Of a stretch of 41,956 bases of DNA, positions 17,297 through 24,151 are shown in pieces. Both the position numbers and the translations under genes were made by a program. Each line of letters starts with the position of its first letter. Positions within the stretch are counted from its first letter, which is position 1. The stretch spans positions 1,389 through 43,344 of the forward strand of contig JAQTNJ010000005.1 of NCBI GenBank assembly GCA_028713955.1, in the 5' to 3' direction. The notes beneath the pieces were generated by a model, which saw only the letters and a program-made list of their open reading frames with translations, was not told where the DNA came from and did not search any database. The stretch is from Syntrophorhabdaceae bacterium. Its GTDB lineage: Bacteria > Desulfobacterota > Syntrophorhabdia > Syntrophorhabdales > Syntrophorhabdaceae.

Positions 17297-17923
17297 ATGA
17301 AAAACCTTAACGAATATTATGATGTGGCACTCAAGTTTCACGGGCATAAATGCCCGGCCATGCCCATGGGTCTTAGGGCCGGACTTGCAGCGCTCAAAGT
17401 CCTGGGCGTGGAACGTGCAAAAGACAAGGAACTCGTTGTAGAGTCCGAGACTGGCGAAGGTCATGCTGCAGGGTGTTTTCTCGATGGCGTAATGGTCGCT
17501 ACGGGAGCTACCTATGGCAAGGGAAATATAAAGAAACTCTTCTACAACAAAATGGCATTTATCTTGATAGACGTTGCAACCGGGAGGGCAGTGCGGGTTT
17601 CTCTCAAGCCAGAGTTCTTTGAGAAGGCCCTCCAGTCACCCTTTGTACGGAAACGGAAAGAAGGTGTCGCTCCGCAAGACATCCCCTCAGAAATAACAGA
17701 TCCGCAGGTTGAACGAATATTGGGTTTGCCTGAAGCAGAGTTTCTTACCATTAGCGATATTTTTCAGAGGGACTTGAAGAAGGGCGTCACAAGTTTCGAG
17801 GTGAAGCGTTGTGCGCGCTGTGGTGAAGCAACCTTCACAAACAAACTGGAGGAAACCAAGGATGGCAGACTCTTTTGCGTTCCCTGTATAGAAGGTGAAG
17901 AGAAAGAAACCGGCATGTGCTGA
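17297..17923 (+). CDS. FmdE-domain protein with C-terminal Cys4 segment (2)
   Basis: A 208-residue paralogue of the preceding protein; start at 17297 behind AAGAGGTG. It shows [20 protein letters not shown] (Cys19), [16 protein letters not shown] and a C-terminal CARCGE...CVPC site, ending TGMC. In the second motif the cysteine of the first copy (TTGCTFGKG) is replaced by alanine (ATGATYGKG), so metal ligation may differ between copies. The pair might form a heterodimer (inference). Confidence 0.85.
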   Translation: MKNLNEYYDVALKFHGHKCPAMPMGLRAGLAALKVLGVERAKDKELVVESETGEGHAAGCFLDGVMVATGATYGKGNIKKLFYNKMAFILIDVATGRAVRVSLKPEFFEKALQSPFVRKRKEGVAPQDIPSEITDPQVERILGLPEAEFLTISDIFQRDLKKGVTSFEVKRCARCGEATFTNKLEETKDGRLFCVPCIEGEEKETGMC

Positions 17924-17964
17924 AAAAGGCCGGAGGGCGTCCCGCCCCTGAGGGAGGTATTACT

Positions 17965-18720
17965 ATGGAAATGACAACCGTTTTGCTTGCGCCTCTCCTG
18001 GTCTTTCTTTTTACCACGGTGCTTACTGTCGCCGGGGTAGGGGCAGCCTTTATCATTATCCCTACGTTCTACTGGCTCGGCATCCCTTTGACTGAGGCCA
18101 TGGCCGTGGCATTACTCCTGAATGCCATCAGCATGAGCTTCGCTTCTGTCAACTACATCCGGTACAAATTGGTTAACTTCAAGGCCGCCATACCGATCAT
18201 CATTCTCGCCGTGTTGTTCTCTCCCCTCGGGGCATACTCGACAAGGTATTTTTCCAAGAATGCCCTTATCATCATCTTCGTTCTTTTTCTCGTGTTTGCA
18301 GGGTCGATGATGCTCTTTTACTCGCCAAAAAAGAAAAGTGAAGCAGGTGGCTCGCCAGGCAGGGAATTGAAAACAGGCATTGGTCTCGGCATCGGTGCGG
18401 GTTATCTTGGGGGCCTCCTTGGAGTAGGAGGAGGAAACTTCATTGTTCCAGCCCTGGTATGGCTCGGGTTCGACCCGAAAAACGCCTCGGCCACAACTGC
18501 CTTCATCGTTGTGTTCGCGTCGCTGAGTGGATTCTTCGGCCATGCAGTCCTTGGCAACATTAGCTGGAATCTTCTGGCCTTCTCTGCCATCGGTTCAATA
18601 GCAGGCGCCATCGTTGGTTCATGGCTCATGCACAGGAAACTTGAGGCAAAACAGGTGAAATGGATTATCGGGATAGTGCTCTATGCGATTGCGGTAAAAA
18701 TGTTATGGGGGTTATTATGA
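17965..18720 (+). CDS. TauE/SafE (TSUP) family sulfur-compound exporter
   Basis: A 251-residue membrane protein with about eight TM segments in two repeats. GGGAGG precedes ATG 17965. The repeats are VAGVGAAFIIIPTFYWLG and GLLGVGGGNFIVPALVWLG, the duplicated glycine-rich signature of TSUP proteins, which move sulfite, sulfonates or related anions. The stop overlaps the next start by ATGA, so the exporter and the metal transporter are translationally coupled. Confidence 0.9.
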   Translation: MEMTTVLLAPLLVFLFTTVLTVAGVGAAFIIIPTFYWLGIPLTEAMAVALLLNAISMSFASVNYIRYKLVNFKAAIPIIILAVLFSPLGAYSTRYFSKNALIIIFVLFLVFAGSMMLFYSPKKKSEAGGSPGRELKTGIGLGIGAGYLGGLLGVGGGNFIVPALVWLGFDPKNASATTAFIVVFASLSGFFGHAVLGNISWNLLAFSAIGSIAGAIVGSWLMHRKLEAKQVKWIIGIVLYAIAVKMLWGLL

Positions 18721-19625
18721 ACATGAGTGGAGAAAAACGCCTTGCCGTTACCTTCTTCGTAACGGTCCTTATCCTGGCTGGCGAGGTTGTGGGCGGCTAC
18801 TTGAGTAACAGCCTTGCCCTTTTAAGCGACGCGGGGCATATGGTCACTGATGCCCTTGCGATTGCCCTGGGGTTTGTAGCTGCCCGCATCAGCAAAAGGC
18901 CATCGGACAGGAACGCCACCCTCGGCTATCAGCGCGTAGGACTCCTCGCCGCGCTAATCAACGGCGTAAGCCTCCTTGTGATCGCTGTCCTCATCTTCTA
19001 TGAATCCTACGAACGGCTCGTTGCCCCGCCCGCGATCGATATCCCCGTAATGCTGGCGATCGCTGTCCTCGGCCTTGCGGGAAATCTCGTCATGGCCTTT
19101 ATCCTCGGCCATAGCCATGAGGACTTAAACGTCAAAAGCGTCTGGCTCCACGTCCTCGGCGATACCCTATCTTCTGTAGGGGTCATCATATCGGGCATTA
19201 TTATCTATTTCACGGGGTGGACCTATGCGGACCCCATCGCAAGCGTTCTGATCGGCGGCATCATCATCTGGGGTGGTGTGAGGCTTGTGCGCGACACCTT
19301 GTCCATCTTTCTGAATCTGACCCCCAGAGGGTTCAGTGTCGAGGCGCTTATAAAGAAGATCAAAGACATGCCCGAGGTCATCGATATCCACCATGTCCAT
19401 CTCTGGCCTGTGGCGCATAACAACGTCGCCTTCACCGCCCATATCCTGGTCAACGATCAGACCCTTGGCGAGGTCGAGGCAACGAAGAAGAGGATCGAGG
19501 AGATGCTGAAAGAGAGCGGGGTGGACCACAGCACCCTGCAGATCGAGTGCAGCAGCGCAACCTGCGACAATAACCTTTACTGCCAGGTTAACCATGAGGA
19601 AAGCGGCGACGAGCATGACCACTGA
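18717..19625 (+). CDS. Cation diffusion facilitator (Zn/Cd/Co exporter, CzcD/ZitB type)
   Basis: A 302-residue inner-membrane metal/proton antiporter. Start at 18717 overlaps the upstream stop; 18723 is an alternative two codons later. TM2 holds SDAGHMVTDALAIALG and TM5 holds HVLGDTLSSVGVIISG, giving the HxxxD site in both membrane helices typical of zinc/cadmium transporters. A cytoplasmic domain follows (IDIHHVHLWPV), ending in a Cys/His-rich tail (ECSSATCDNNLYC and EHDH) that may bind metal. Confidence 0.94.
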   Translation: MNMSGEKRLAVTFFVTVLILAGEVVGGYLSNSLALLSDAGHMVTDALAIALGFVAARISKRPSDRNATLGYQRVGLLAALINGVSLLVIAVLIFYESYERLVAPPAIDIPVMLAIAVLGLAGNLVMAFILGHSHEDLNVKSVWLHVLGDTLSSVGVIISGIIIYFTGWTYADPIASVLIGGIIIWGGVRLVRDTLSIFLNLTPRGFSVEALIKKIKDMPEVIDIHHVHLWPVAHNNVAFTAHILVNDQTLGEVEATKKRIEEMLKESGVDHSTLQIECSSATCDNNLYCQVNHEESGDEHDH

Positions 19626-19672
19626 ACCTGAATAAACAAGAGCTTTGTTGTATATGAGAGAGGTATAAGGAT

Positions 19673-19747
19673 ATGGCGGTCAAAAGGGAAACATGCATAC
19701 AGTTCATTGATCAAGCAGGAAGGAGAGAACAAGGGGTGAAATCATGA
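19673..19747 (+). CDS. Possible 24-codon leader ORF before the Fe-S protein gene
   Basis: ATG 19673 is preceded by a purine-rich AGAGGTATAAGGAT, and its stop TGA at 19745-19747 overlaps the ATG of the next gene. This arrangement suits translational coupling. The peptide has no recognisable features and may be chance. Confidence 0.2.
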   Translation: MAVKRETCIQFIDQAGRREQGVKS

Positions 19748-20511
19748 AAAATAAAATCAAAGGTTTTGCGAAAGAGATCGGGACGGACGATGTGGGCATT
19801 GCGGCGATTGCGGATTACCAAAGCCCCAGGTCGCCTTCGATTGAAAAACTCTTTCCTGAAGCAAAGTCCATCGTTGTCCTTGCTTTCAGGGAGCTTTCGA
19901 ACTGTGAGAGCCCGAGCCCGCAGATCGCTATGAGCGGAAGGCTCGACCTCATGGATTTTCTCAGGAGATCTTCTTACAGAATGGCGCGGTTTCTGGAAAC
20001 AGACTGTGGCGCAAAGGCAATGACCGTACCGGCGACATTTCCCATGGAGATGAGCAGGGAAACGAAGGGGCTCGTAGCGGATCTATCCCTGCGCCACGCA
20101 GCAGTTGCAGCGGGTCTCGGTACATTCGGGAGAAACAACCTTGTCTATCATCCCAGGTTTAAGAACAAGGTGATCTTTTCCGCAGTGCTCACCGACCTCG
20201 GGCTTGAATCGGACCCGCCCGCACAGGGTGAATCGTGCAGCAGGTGCAACCGCTGTGTGGAGCATTGTCCTGCCGGCGCATTACACGAAGAAGGAAAGAC
20301 CGATGTGATGAAGTGCATGAGGACACTTGAACCCTACGGACTCGGTGCGAGCATTCAATTCTGGACAAAACTGATGGATGCCTCTCCCGAAGAGAAGAAG
20401 GTTTTGCTCCGGGATGTGGAATACTGGCGTCTCTACCATGTTCTCCAGATGGGTTTTCAATACCTGTGTTTCAACTGCATGAAGAGCTGCCCCGACATGC
20501 AGAAGATGTGA
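19744..20511 (+). CDS. Ferredoxin-domain Fe-S protein, QueG/reductive-dehalogenase-like
   Basis: A 255-residue cytosolic protein. The N-terminal region (DDVGIAAIADY, KSIVVLAF, GLGTFGRNNL) resembles the cobalamin-binding half of epoxyqueuosine reductase-like proteins. Two cluster-binding motifs follow: CSRCNRCVEHCPAGAL, and CFNCMKSCPDM near the C-terminus. It is shorter than QueG and lacks its HEAT-repeat end, so a different substrate is likely. These proteins are common in anaerobes and mostly uncharacterised. Confidence 0.75.
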   Translation: MKNKIKGFAKEIGTDDVGIAAIADYQSPRSPSIEKLFPEAKSIVVLAFRELSNCESPSPQIAMSGRLDLMDFLRRSSYRMARFLETDCGAKAMTVPATFPMEMSRETKGLVADLSLRHAAVAAGLGTFGRNNLVYHPRFKNKVIFSAVLTDLGLESDPPAQGESCSRCNRCVEHCPAGALHEEGKTDVMKCMRTLEPYGLGASIQFWTKLMDASPEEKKVLLRDVEYWRLYHVLQMGFQYLCFNCMKSCPDMQKM

Positions 20512-20579
20512 TGTGCTATAAAGGTTGTTTTTATTACCAGAATGCACCGCTTTTTGCGTGAAAACCGGAGACGTATTGT

Positions 20580-21101
20580 ATGCTCCTGACCGGATATGTA
20601 AAACGGATTTTCAGACCTGTATGCAACCCGAGCTTCGAATCGGTCCACTGCATCGCCAAACTGAATGAAGACATTTCAGAGGTACTGCCCTATCTCAATG
20701 CCGTGCTCGGCGGCACGGAATACTTTAGTGACCCGCCGGAGGTGATGTTCAGCCACTATGGCAAGATTATAAAGGTCGGGTCGAGGGAGATCGCCATCAA
20801 CGCGCTGGAGGATGAGGACGAGGCAGAACGCATCCTTTCATGGTTGAAAGACCAGATCAACGAGGCATGGGAGAACAGGGGTACGATCACACCGAAATAC
20901 ACGGGGGGAAGGAAGCCCCAGATCATGGCAATACTTAAGCTCCTTCCAAGGTCAAACTGCAAACGATGCGGCAGGCCCACCTGCACGGTCTTCGCCGCCC
21001 AGATGGCAGAAGGCGGACTTGGGCCCGAACACTGCCCTGAACTTACAGAGGAAAATAGGCGGACGCTTACCAAATATCTGGCGGGATTCGATAGCTCATA
21101 G
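20580..21101 (+). CDS. Fe-S (four-cysteine) domain protein
   Basis: A 173-residue protein starting behind GGAG. The N-terminal 110 residues have no clear signature. The C-terminal region LLPRSNCKRCGRPTC followed by PEHCPEL is the Fe-S (PF04060-like) domain also found in corrinoid iron-sulfur protein and related redox proteins, with four cysteines for a [4Fe-4S] cluster. It follows the ferredoxin-type gene by 68 bp and could be its electron partner (inference). Confidence 0.7.
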   Translation: MLLTGYVKRIFRPVCNPSFESVHCIAKLNEDISEVLPYLNAVLGGTEYFSDPPEVMFSHYGKIIKVGSREIAINALEDEDEAERILSWLKDQINEAWENRGTITPKYTGGRKPQIMAILKLLPRSNCKRCGRPTCTVFAAQMAEGGLGPEHCPELTEENRRTLTKYLAGFDSS

Positions 21102-21175
21102 CTTAAAAGCGTAAGGAAATATTTGTTCAACATTCCAGAATTTCTGGCCCTTCACCGAGGGACCTTCTTCACCGC

Positions 21176-21421
21176 TCAGGTTCCCCCGAAAAGAGGGATG
21201 CCTCCTCGCAGGGATACATCACCTGCGAAGCCAATCGCTATCTTGTCTCCATCGACTATGACCGGGATCTCCATCTTTCCGCCGGAGCAGGCGAGCATTT
21301 CCTTGAATTTTTCCGGGTCTTCATCTACGTTGATGTAGGTGGCCCTATCCCCATAGGCTGCCCGAGCCTGGCTGCAGAAAGGTCAGCTGTCGGTTCCGTA
21401 AATAATAATTTTACCGGTCAT
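21176..21421 (-). CDS. Predicted selenoprotein, glutaredoxin-like UxxC (UXX-star type)
   Basis: The 81-residue frame opens with MTGKIIIYGTDS, meets TGA at 21385-21383 (codon 13), and continues PFCSQARAAY to a stop at 21178-21176. If TGA is selenocysteine the active site is U-P-F-C, in the exact position of the glutaredoxin CxxC after the first beta strand. The rest is glutaredoxin-like (TYINVDEDPEKFKEML, then MEIPVIVDGDK with cis-proline). AAGGAGG lies upstream and the ATG overlaps the previous stop (ATGA). I recall a UXX-star (seleno)protein group of this shape, which fits. A possible hairpin follows the TGA. No selenocysteine machinery is visible in the window, so recoding is inferred. Confidence 0.82.
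21358..21377 (-). promoter_or_regulatory. Candidate SECIS hairpin for the UxxC gene
   Basis: Starting six bases after the TGA, CTGC-AG-CC, loop AGGCTC, GG-GCAG gives a short stem with a two-base bulge and a loop with G in second position, about 13 bases from the TGA. It resembles bacterial SECIS geometry but is small; no folding energy was computed. Confidence 0.45.
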
Positions 21422-21765
21422 TGACTTGTTCCTCCTTCAGGGGCATTTGGCGGCATCTTGTTGTCTTTTTCTCTGTCGTGAACCTCAATAAACTCCTCAT
21501 ATTCCTTCAGCAGGACATTCCTGTAATCCCGCCGGATAACCTCTGAGGTGGGGACATAATTGCCCATAGCCTCCAATCCGGCAATGATCTCGTCTGCGGT
21601 TTCTCTATTTGCCTTTTTTCCAACAAAATAAAGCTCTGCCATTATCTCATGGAGATTGCTCACTGCGACCTGTGTTCCATCAATGAACCTGAGTGTCTTC
21701 CGACTAACTGTCGGGGCGTTGGGATCAACTCAGGTAACTCAGCCTATCACTTGAAATATAGACAT
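21418..21765 (-). CDS. Predicted selenoprotein with two in-frame TGA codons (UxxU)
   Basis: From ATG 21765, behind the ribosome-site-like AGGGGGTGG, the frame runs MSIFQVIG, TGA (21741-21739), V-T, TGA (21732-21730), then VDPNAPTVSRKTLRFIDG and on to a TGA stop at 21420-21418. With both TGAs as selenocysteine it has 115 residues and a U-V-T-U motif, the spacing of a CxxC redox pair. Conventional calling would start at GTG 21663 (81 residues). That start lacks a good ribosome site and would discard protein-like sequence between 21729 and 21664. It is 31 bp after the permease stop and overlaps the UxxC gene. Function unknown. Confidence 0.68.
21687..21735 (-). promoter_or_regulatory. Candidate SECIS structure for the two-TGA gene
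   Basis: A perfect 5-bp inner hairpin CCGAC-AGTTA-GTCGG (21714-21700) lies 15 bases after the second TGA. It is enclosed by a perfect 7-bp stem ACCTGAG/CTCAGGT (21735-21729 with 21693-21687) that contains that TGA. The loop has G in second position. Loop distance is about 20 bases from the second TGA and 29 from the first, within the range reported for bacterial SECIS elements. Confidence 0.5.
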
Positions 21766-21796
21766 GTTTTGCCACCCCCTCTTAATGTATCTATCA

Positions 21797-22903
21797 TTAG
21801 TATACCAGCCAATCGACAAAATATCCAGCAACGACAGCAACTACAAAGACGTTGACAGCGAAGGCCAGGACCAGCTTCTTTTTAAACATGGAACCAAGTA
21901 TTATCAATTCAGGGATGGATGCCCCTGCTCCGCCTATGATGAGGGCAAGAACGGTTCCCAACCCCATGCCTTTTCCCACAAGGGCAGCGCTGATGGGGAT
22001 AATGGTTTCTGCGCGGATATACATGGGCACTCCGATAACTGCCGCGATTGGGATGGACCAGGGATTGCCCGGCCCCGCTACTTTTACCACAAGTTCCTGA
22101 GGAAAGAAGCCGTAAATAAACGCCCCTATCCCTGCACCGAGAAGCAGATACCAGAAAACACCCTTGAATGTATCCATGGCTGACGCCGATGCCCTTTTTA
22201 GCTTCTCTTTGAAGGGTATCGGTGCGGAGTCAGTGGTTTCATCAAAATCGACAGGGCAGCAAGAGGCCTGCGCAGCTTGAGGTGGGGGAGCTTTGGCTTC
22301 CGGCGTGCAACAGCTACCCGCCGTCTGAATAGTGTTTAAGGAAATAAGGGGTTGAACTGTTTCAGATGCACAACAACCTGCAGCAACAGACTGGACCTTC
22401 GCAGGAGCCGGTTGCGTTTGCGGTCCCTCTTTGCAGCAGGAGGCTGTCTGAAAACTCACCATCGGCTTGACCTGCTTTTCCATACCCATTTTCGAGAGGA
22501 GGGCTGCCATTGCCATGGATCCGAGAAATGTGACAACCATGTAGATCACAGTTACTTTGAGACCAAATAGCGAGACAAGCAGGGCTATAATGATCGGGTT
22601 GAGAACCGGTGAAGCAAAAAGGAATGACATTATAGGCCCGAAGGGAACACCCCCCTTGAGCAATCCGGCAGTTATGGGAACGGTTGAGCAGGAACAAAAA
22701 GGGGTTACAGCGCCGAGGCCGGAGCCCAGCAGATATTGCACCCACGTAAACCGGTTGGATAAAAAGCCCCTGATGCGGGACGGAGGGAGGTATTCCATCA
22801 ATATCCCCACAAGAAAGGAAACTGCAACAAAAATAAGAACAAGTTCACCGGCGATAACCAGAAAGAACTTACCGGCAGTAACAAAATTATTCAGCTCAAA
22901 CAT
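21797..22903 (-). CDS. PF03773-type permease with four Cys-Cys pairs in the central linker
   Basis: A 368-residue membrane protein. TM segments 1-4 cover residues 12-137 and include the CSC motif in GAVTPFCSCSTVPITAGLL (Cys70/Cys72). A roughly 85-residue hydrophilic linker follows with vicinal cysteines at 156-157, 177-178, 198-199 and 215-216; the first three are exactly 21 residues apart. The second permease half begins near 244 (FKGVFWYLLLGAGIGAFIYG) and ends GASIPELIILGSMF...DWLVY. The CC pairs would bind thiophilic metal(loid)s such as As(III), Hg(II) or Se compounds (inference). It follows a PadR regulator and precedes two predicted selenoproteins. Confidence 0.9.
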   Translation of the reverse strand: MFELNNFVTAGKFFLVIAGELVLIFVAVSFLVGILMEYLPPSRIRGFLSNRFTWVQYLLGSGLGAVTPFCSCSTVPITAGLLKGGVPFGPIMSFLFASPVLNPIIIALLVSLFGLKVTVIYMVVTFLGSMAMAALLSKMGMEKQVKPMVSFQTASCCKEGPQTQPAPAKVQSVAAGCCASETVQPLISLNTIQTAGSCCTPEAKAPPPQAAQASCCPVDFDETTDSAPIPFKEKLKRASASAMDTFKGVFWYLLLGAGIGAFIYGFFPQELVVKVAGPGNPWSIPIAAVIGVPMYIRAETIIPISAALVGKGMGLGTVLALIIGGAGASIPELIILGSMFKKKLVLAFAVNVFVVAVVAGYFVDWLVY

Positions 22904-22978
22904 AAGCGATTCCTCCTGATACTCTTTTCAGTAGGTCAAGCCCCTTATTAGTACCCAAAGTATGCGAGAAGAGTAGGC

Positions 22979-23410
22979 TCATACGGCTTTGCCGTGGGAG
23001 GGGGCGACGCGAGCCCCGGCAGCGGAGAGACGCATCTTTATATCTTTTAAAAAGATAAGGTCATCACCTTCGATGGCCTTATAGATATAAGGGATAGTGG
23101 ATCGCCAGGCCTCAAGTGCCACCTCGTAAGCCGCTATGCCTGAGGGCGTAAGTGTGTAGACCTGTCTTTTCTGAGCGCCCTTGAGCTGCTTGTCTTCCCT
23201 GACCTCCGCATAACCGTTTTTCGTAAGTTCCTTGAGAATGGGGTAGATGGTCCCGAAGGTGGGAACGCAGCAGCCGCTCGTTATGGATTGCAGTTCCTTC
23301 AATATCCCGTATCCATGTTTGGGGCCTTTGGACAAGACCTTCAAAACAAGGACCTTTGTAAGACCTATGTTGATCAATGATTTCCAGTAATCCAAATTTG
23401 TGAGTTCCAT
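22979..23410 (-). CDS. PadR-family transcriptional regulator with a vicinal Cys pair
   Basis: A 143-residue winged-helix protein. Diagnostic sequence is VLKVLSKGPKHGYGILKEL and TFGTIYPILKELTKNGY, with the PadR C-terminal helix (LTPSGIAAYEVALEAW). SGCCVPTFG (Cys47-Cys48) lies between helices 2 and 3 of the DNA-binding domain, where most relatives have no cysteine pair. It could therefore be a thiol or metal(loid) sensor of the permease operon it heads. The permease starts 75 bp downstream. Confidence 0.88.
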   Translation of the reverse strand: MELTNLDYWKSLINIGLTKVLVLKVLSKGPKHGYGILKELQSITSGCCVPTFGTIYPILKELTKNGYAEVREDKQLKGAQKRQVYTLTPSGIAAYEVALEAWRSTIPYIYKAIEGDDLIFLKDIKMRLSAAGARVAPSHGKAV

Positions 23411-23447
23411 GATGTTACCCCGTGGATTTATTATTCATACTGTCATT

Positions 23448-23498
23448 ATATTAATATACATTATAATGAGATATATCATAATAACCTCACTATGTCAA
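23448..23498 (-). promoter_or_regulatory. Promoter region of the padR-permease-selenoprotein operon
   Basis: On the minus strand TTGACA (23498-23493) and TATATC (23475-23470) are 17 bp apart. GATATATC (23470-23477) is palindromic and extends to ATGA-N6-TCAT. A second perfect palindrome ATATTAATAT is at 23448-23457. Either could be the PadR operator. Confidence 0.6.
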
Positions 23499-23732
23499 GC
23501 TTCCAGCGAGACAGCTTTATATGCGACAGAATTGTCGACCTGCCGCTCTCTCCCCGGAAAGAATTGTCGAGGCCTGTCCGGATCTTCTCTTGTCTGTGTT
23601 GATGGGCGCGATGGTATCTCCTGGTGAAAAAGCACGCCGGACAAGGCGTTGCGCGACATTGAGCGAATATATAATGGCATGTGCCATGCTTGGCATGGAT
23701 GTTGCTATATGATCAAACAAGAGAGTTATACG
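23499..23732 (+). other. Non-coding stretch between divergent padR and the small secreted protein
   Basis: No convincing gene is seen here; the longest frame (63 codons at 23521) has no ribosome site or recognisable sequence. It holds a direct repeat AGAATTGTCGA (23528-23538 and 23560-23570), and a TATAAT at 23670-23675. A cluster of TGGCA half-sites, TGGCA-TG-TGCCA-N4-TGGCA (23675-23695), could be an operator for the downstream gene. Confidence 0.4.
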
Positions 23733-24053
23733 ATGCCAGGGAAACGAAATATACTCTTTATTATCTCAGCGGTCATCCTCATACTCATTTTCCTCGGCAT
23801 GACGCCCGTTAAGATCGGTCTGAAAGCGGCCAATGCCTGTCCTCCCGATGATGGTAAAAGGGTAATATGCTCTACCCCCTGCATATTTAACACGGTAACC
23901 TCGCAGAACCATACAGATGATATGGGCGACGCGGGGTTACCACCCTTTTCTGCTGTTTTCAAATCAACAGTTCTCCTCCTTGAAGGAGCCGTTGATGATC
24001 ACCCGGTAACTGTTTTGAATTTTCCTTCAGAAACACCCCCGCTTCGCTGTTAA
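23733..24053 (+). CDS. Small secreted cysteine protein ending in TPPLRC (paralogue of 8581-8895)
   Basis: A 106-residue protein; start at 23733 chosen over upstream in-frame ATGs because it is preceded by GAGAG and immediately gives a basic-hydrophobic signal (MPGKRNILFIISAVIL). Cysteines lie in ANACPPDD and VICSTPCIF, and the chain ends ETPPLRC. The protein at 8581-8895 shares length, signal, the CS(x)PC motif and the identical last six residues. I do not recognise the family. It precedes a Spy/CpxP-like gene by 98 bp, again a periplasmic stress or metal context. Confidence 0.65.
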   Translation: MPGKRNILFIISAVILILIFLGMTPVKIGLKAANACPPDDGKRVICSTPCIFNTVTSQNHTDDMGDAGLPPFSAVFKSTVLLLEGAVDDHPVTVLNFPSETPPLRC

Positions 24054-24151
24054 TCCCTTTTTAATGTAATCCAGACAACTTTGTATCAAGGCTTTACCCA
24101 GGGTCCGCACAAAGACCCTTTAAAGAAAACGCAAATAGAAAGGAGGTGCAC

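Noticed and set aside
21123-21338. Plus-strand 71-codon ORF
   Set aside because: It is antisense to the UxxC selenoprotein frame, which has a ribosome site and a recognisable fold.
23521-23712. 63-codon plus-strand ORF upstream of the small secreted protein
   Set aside because: No ribosome site or family resemblance, and its end overlaps a likely promoter and operator.
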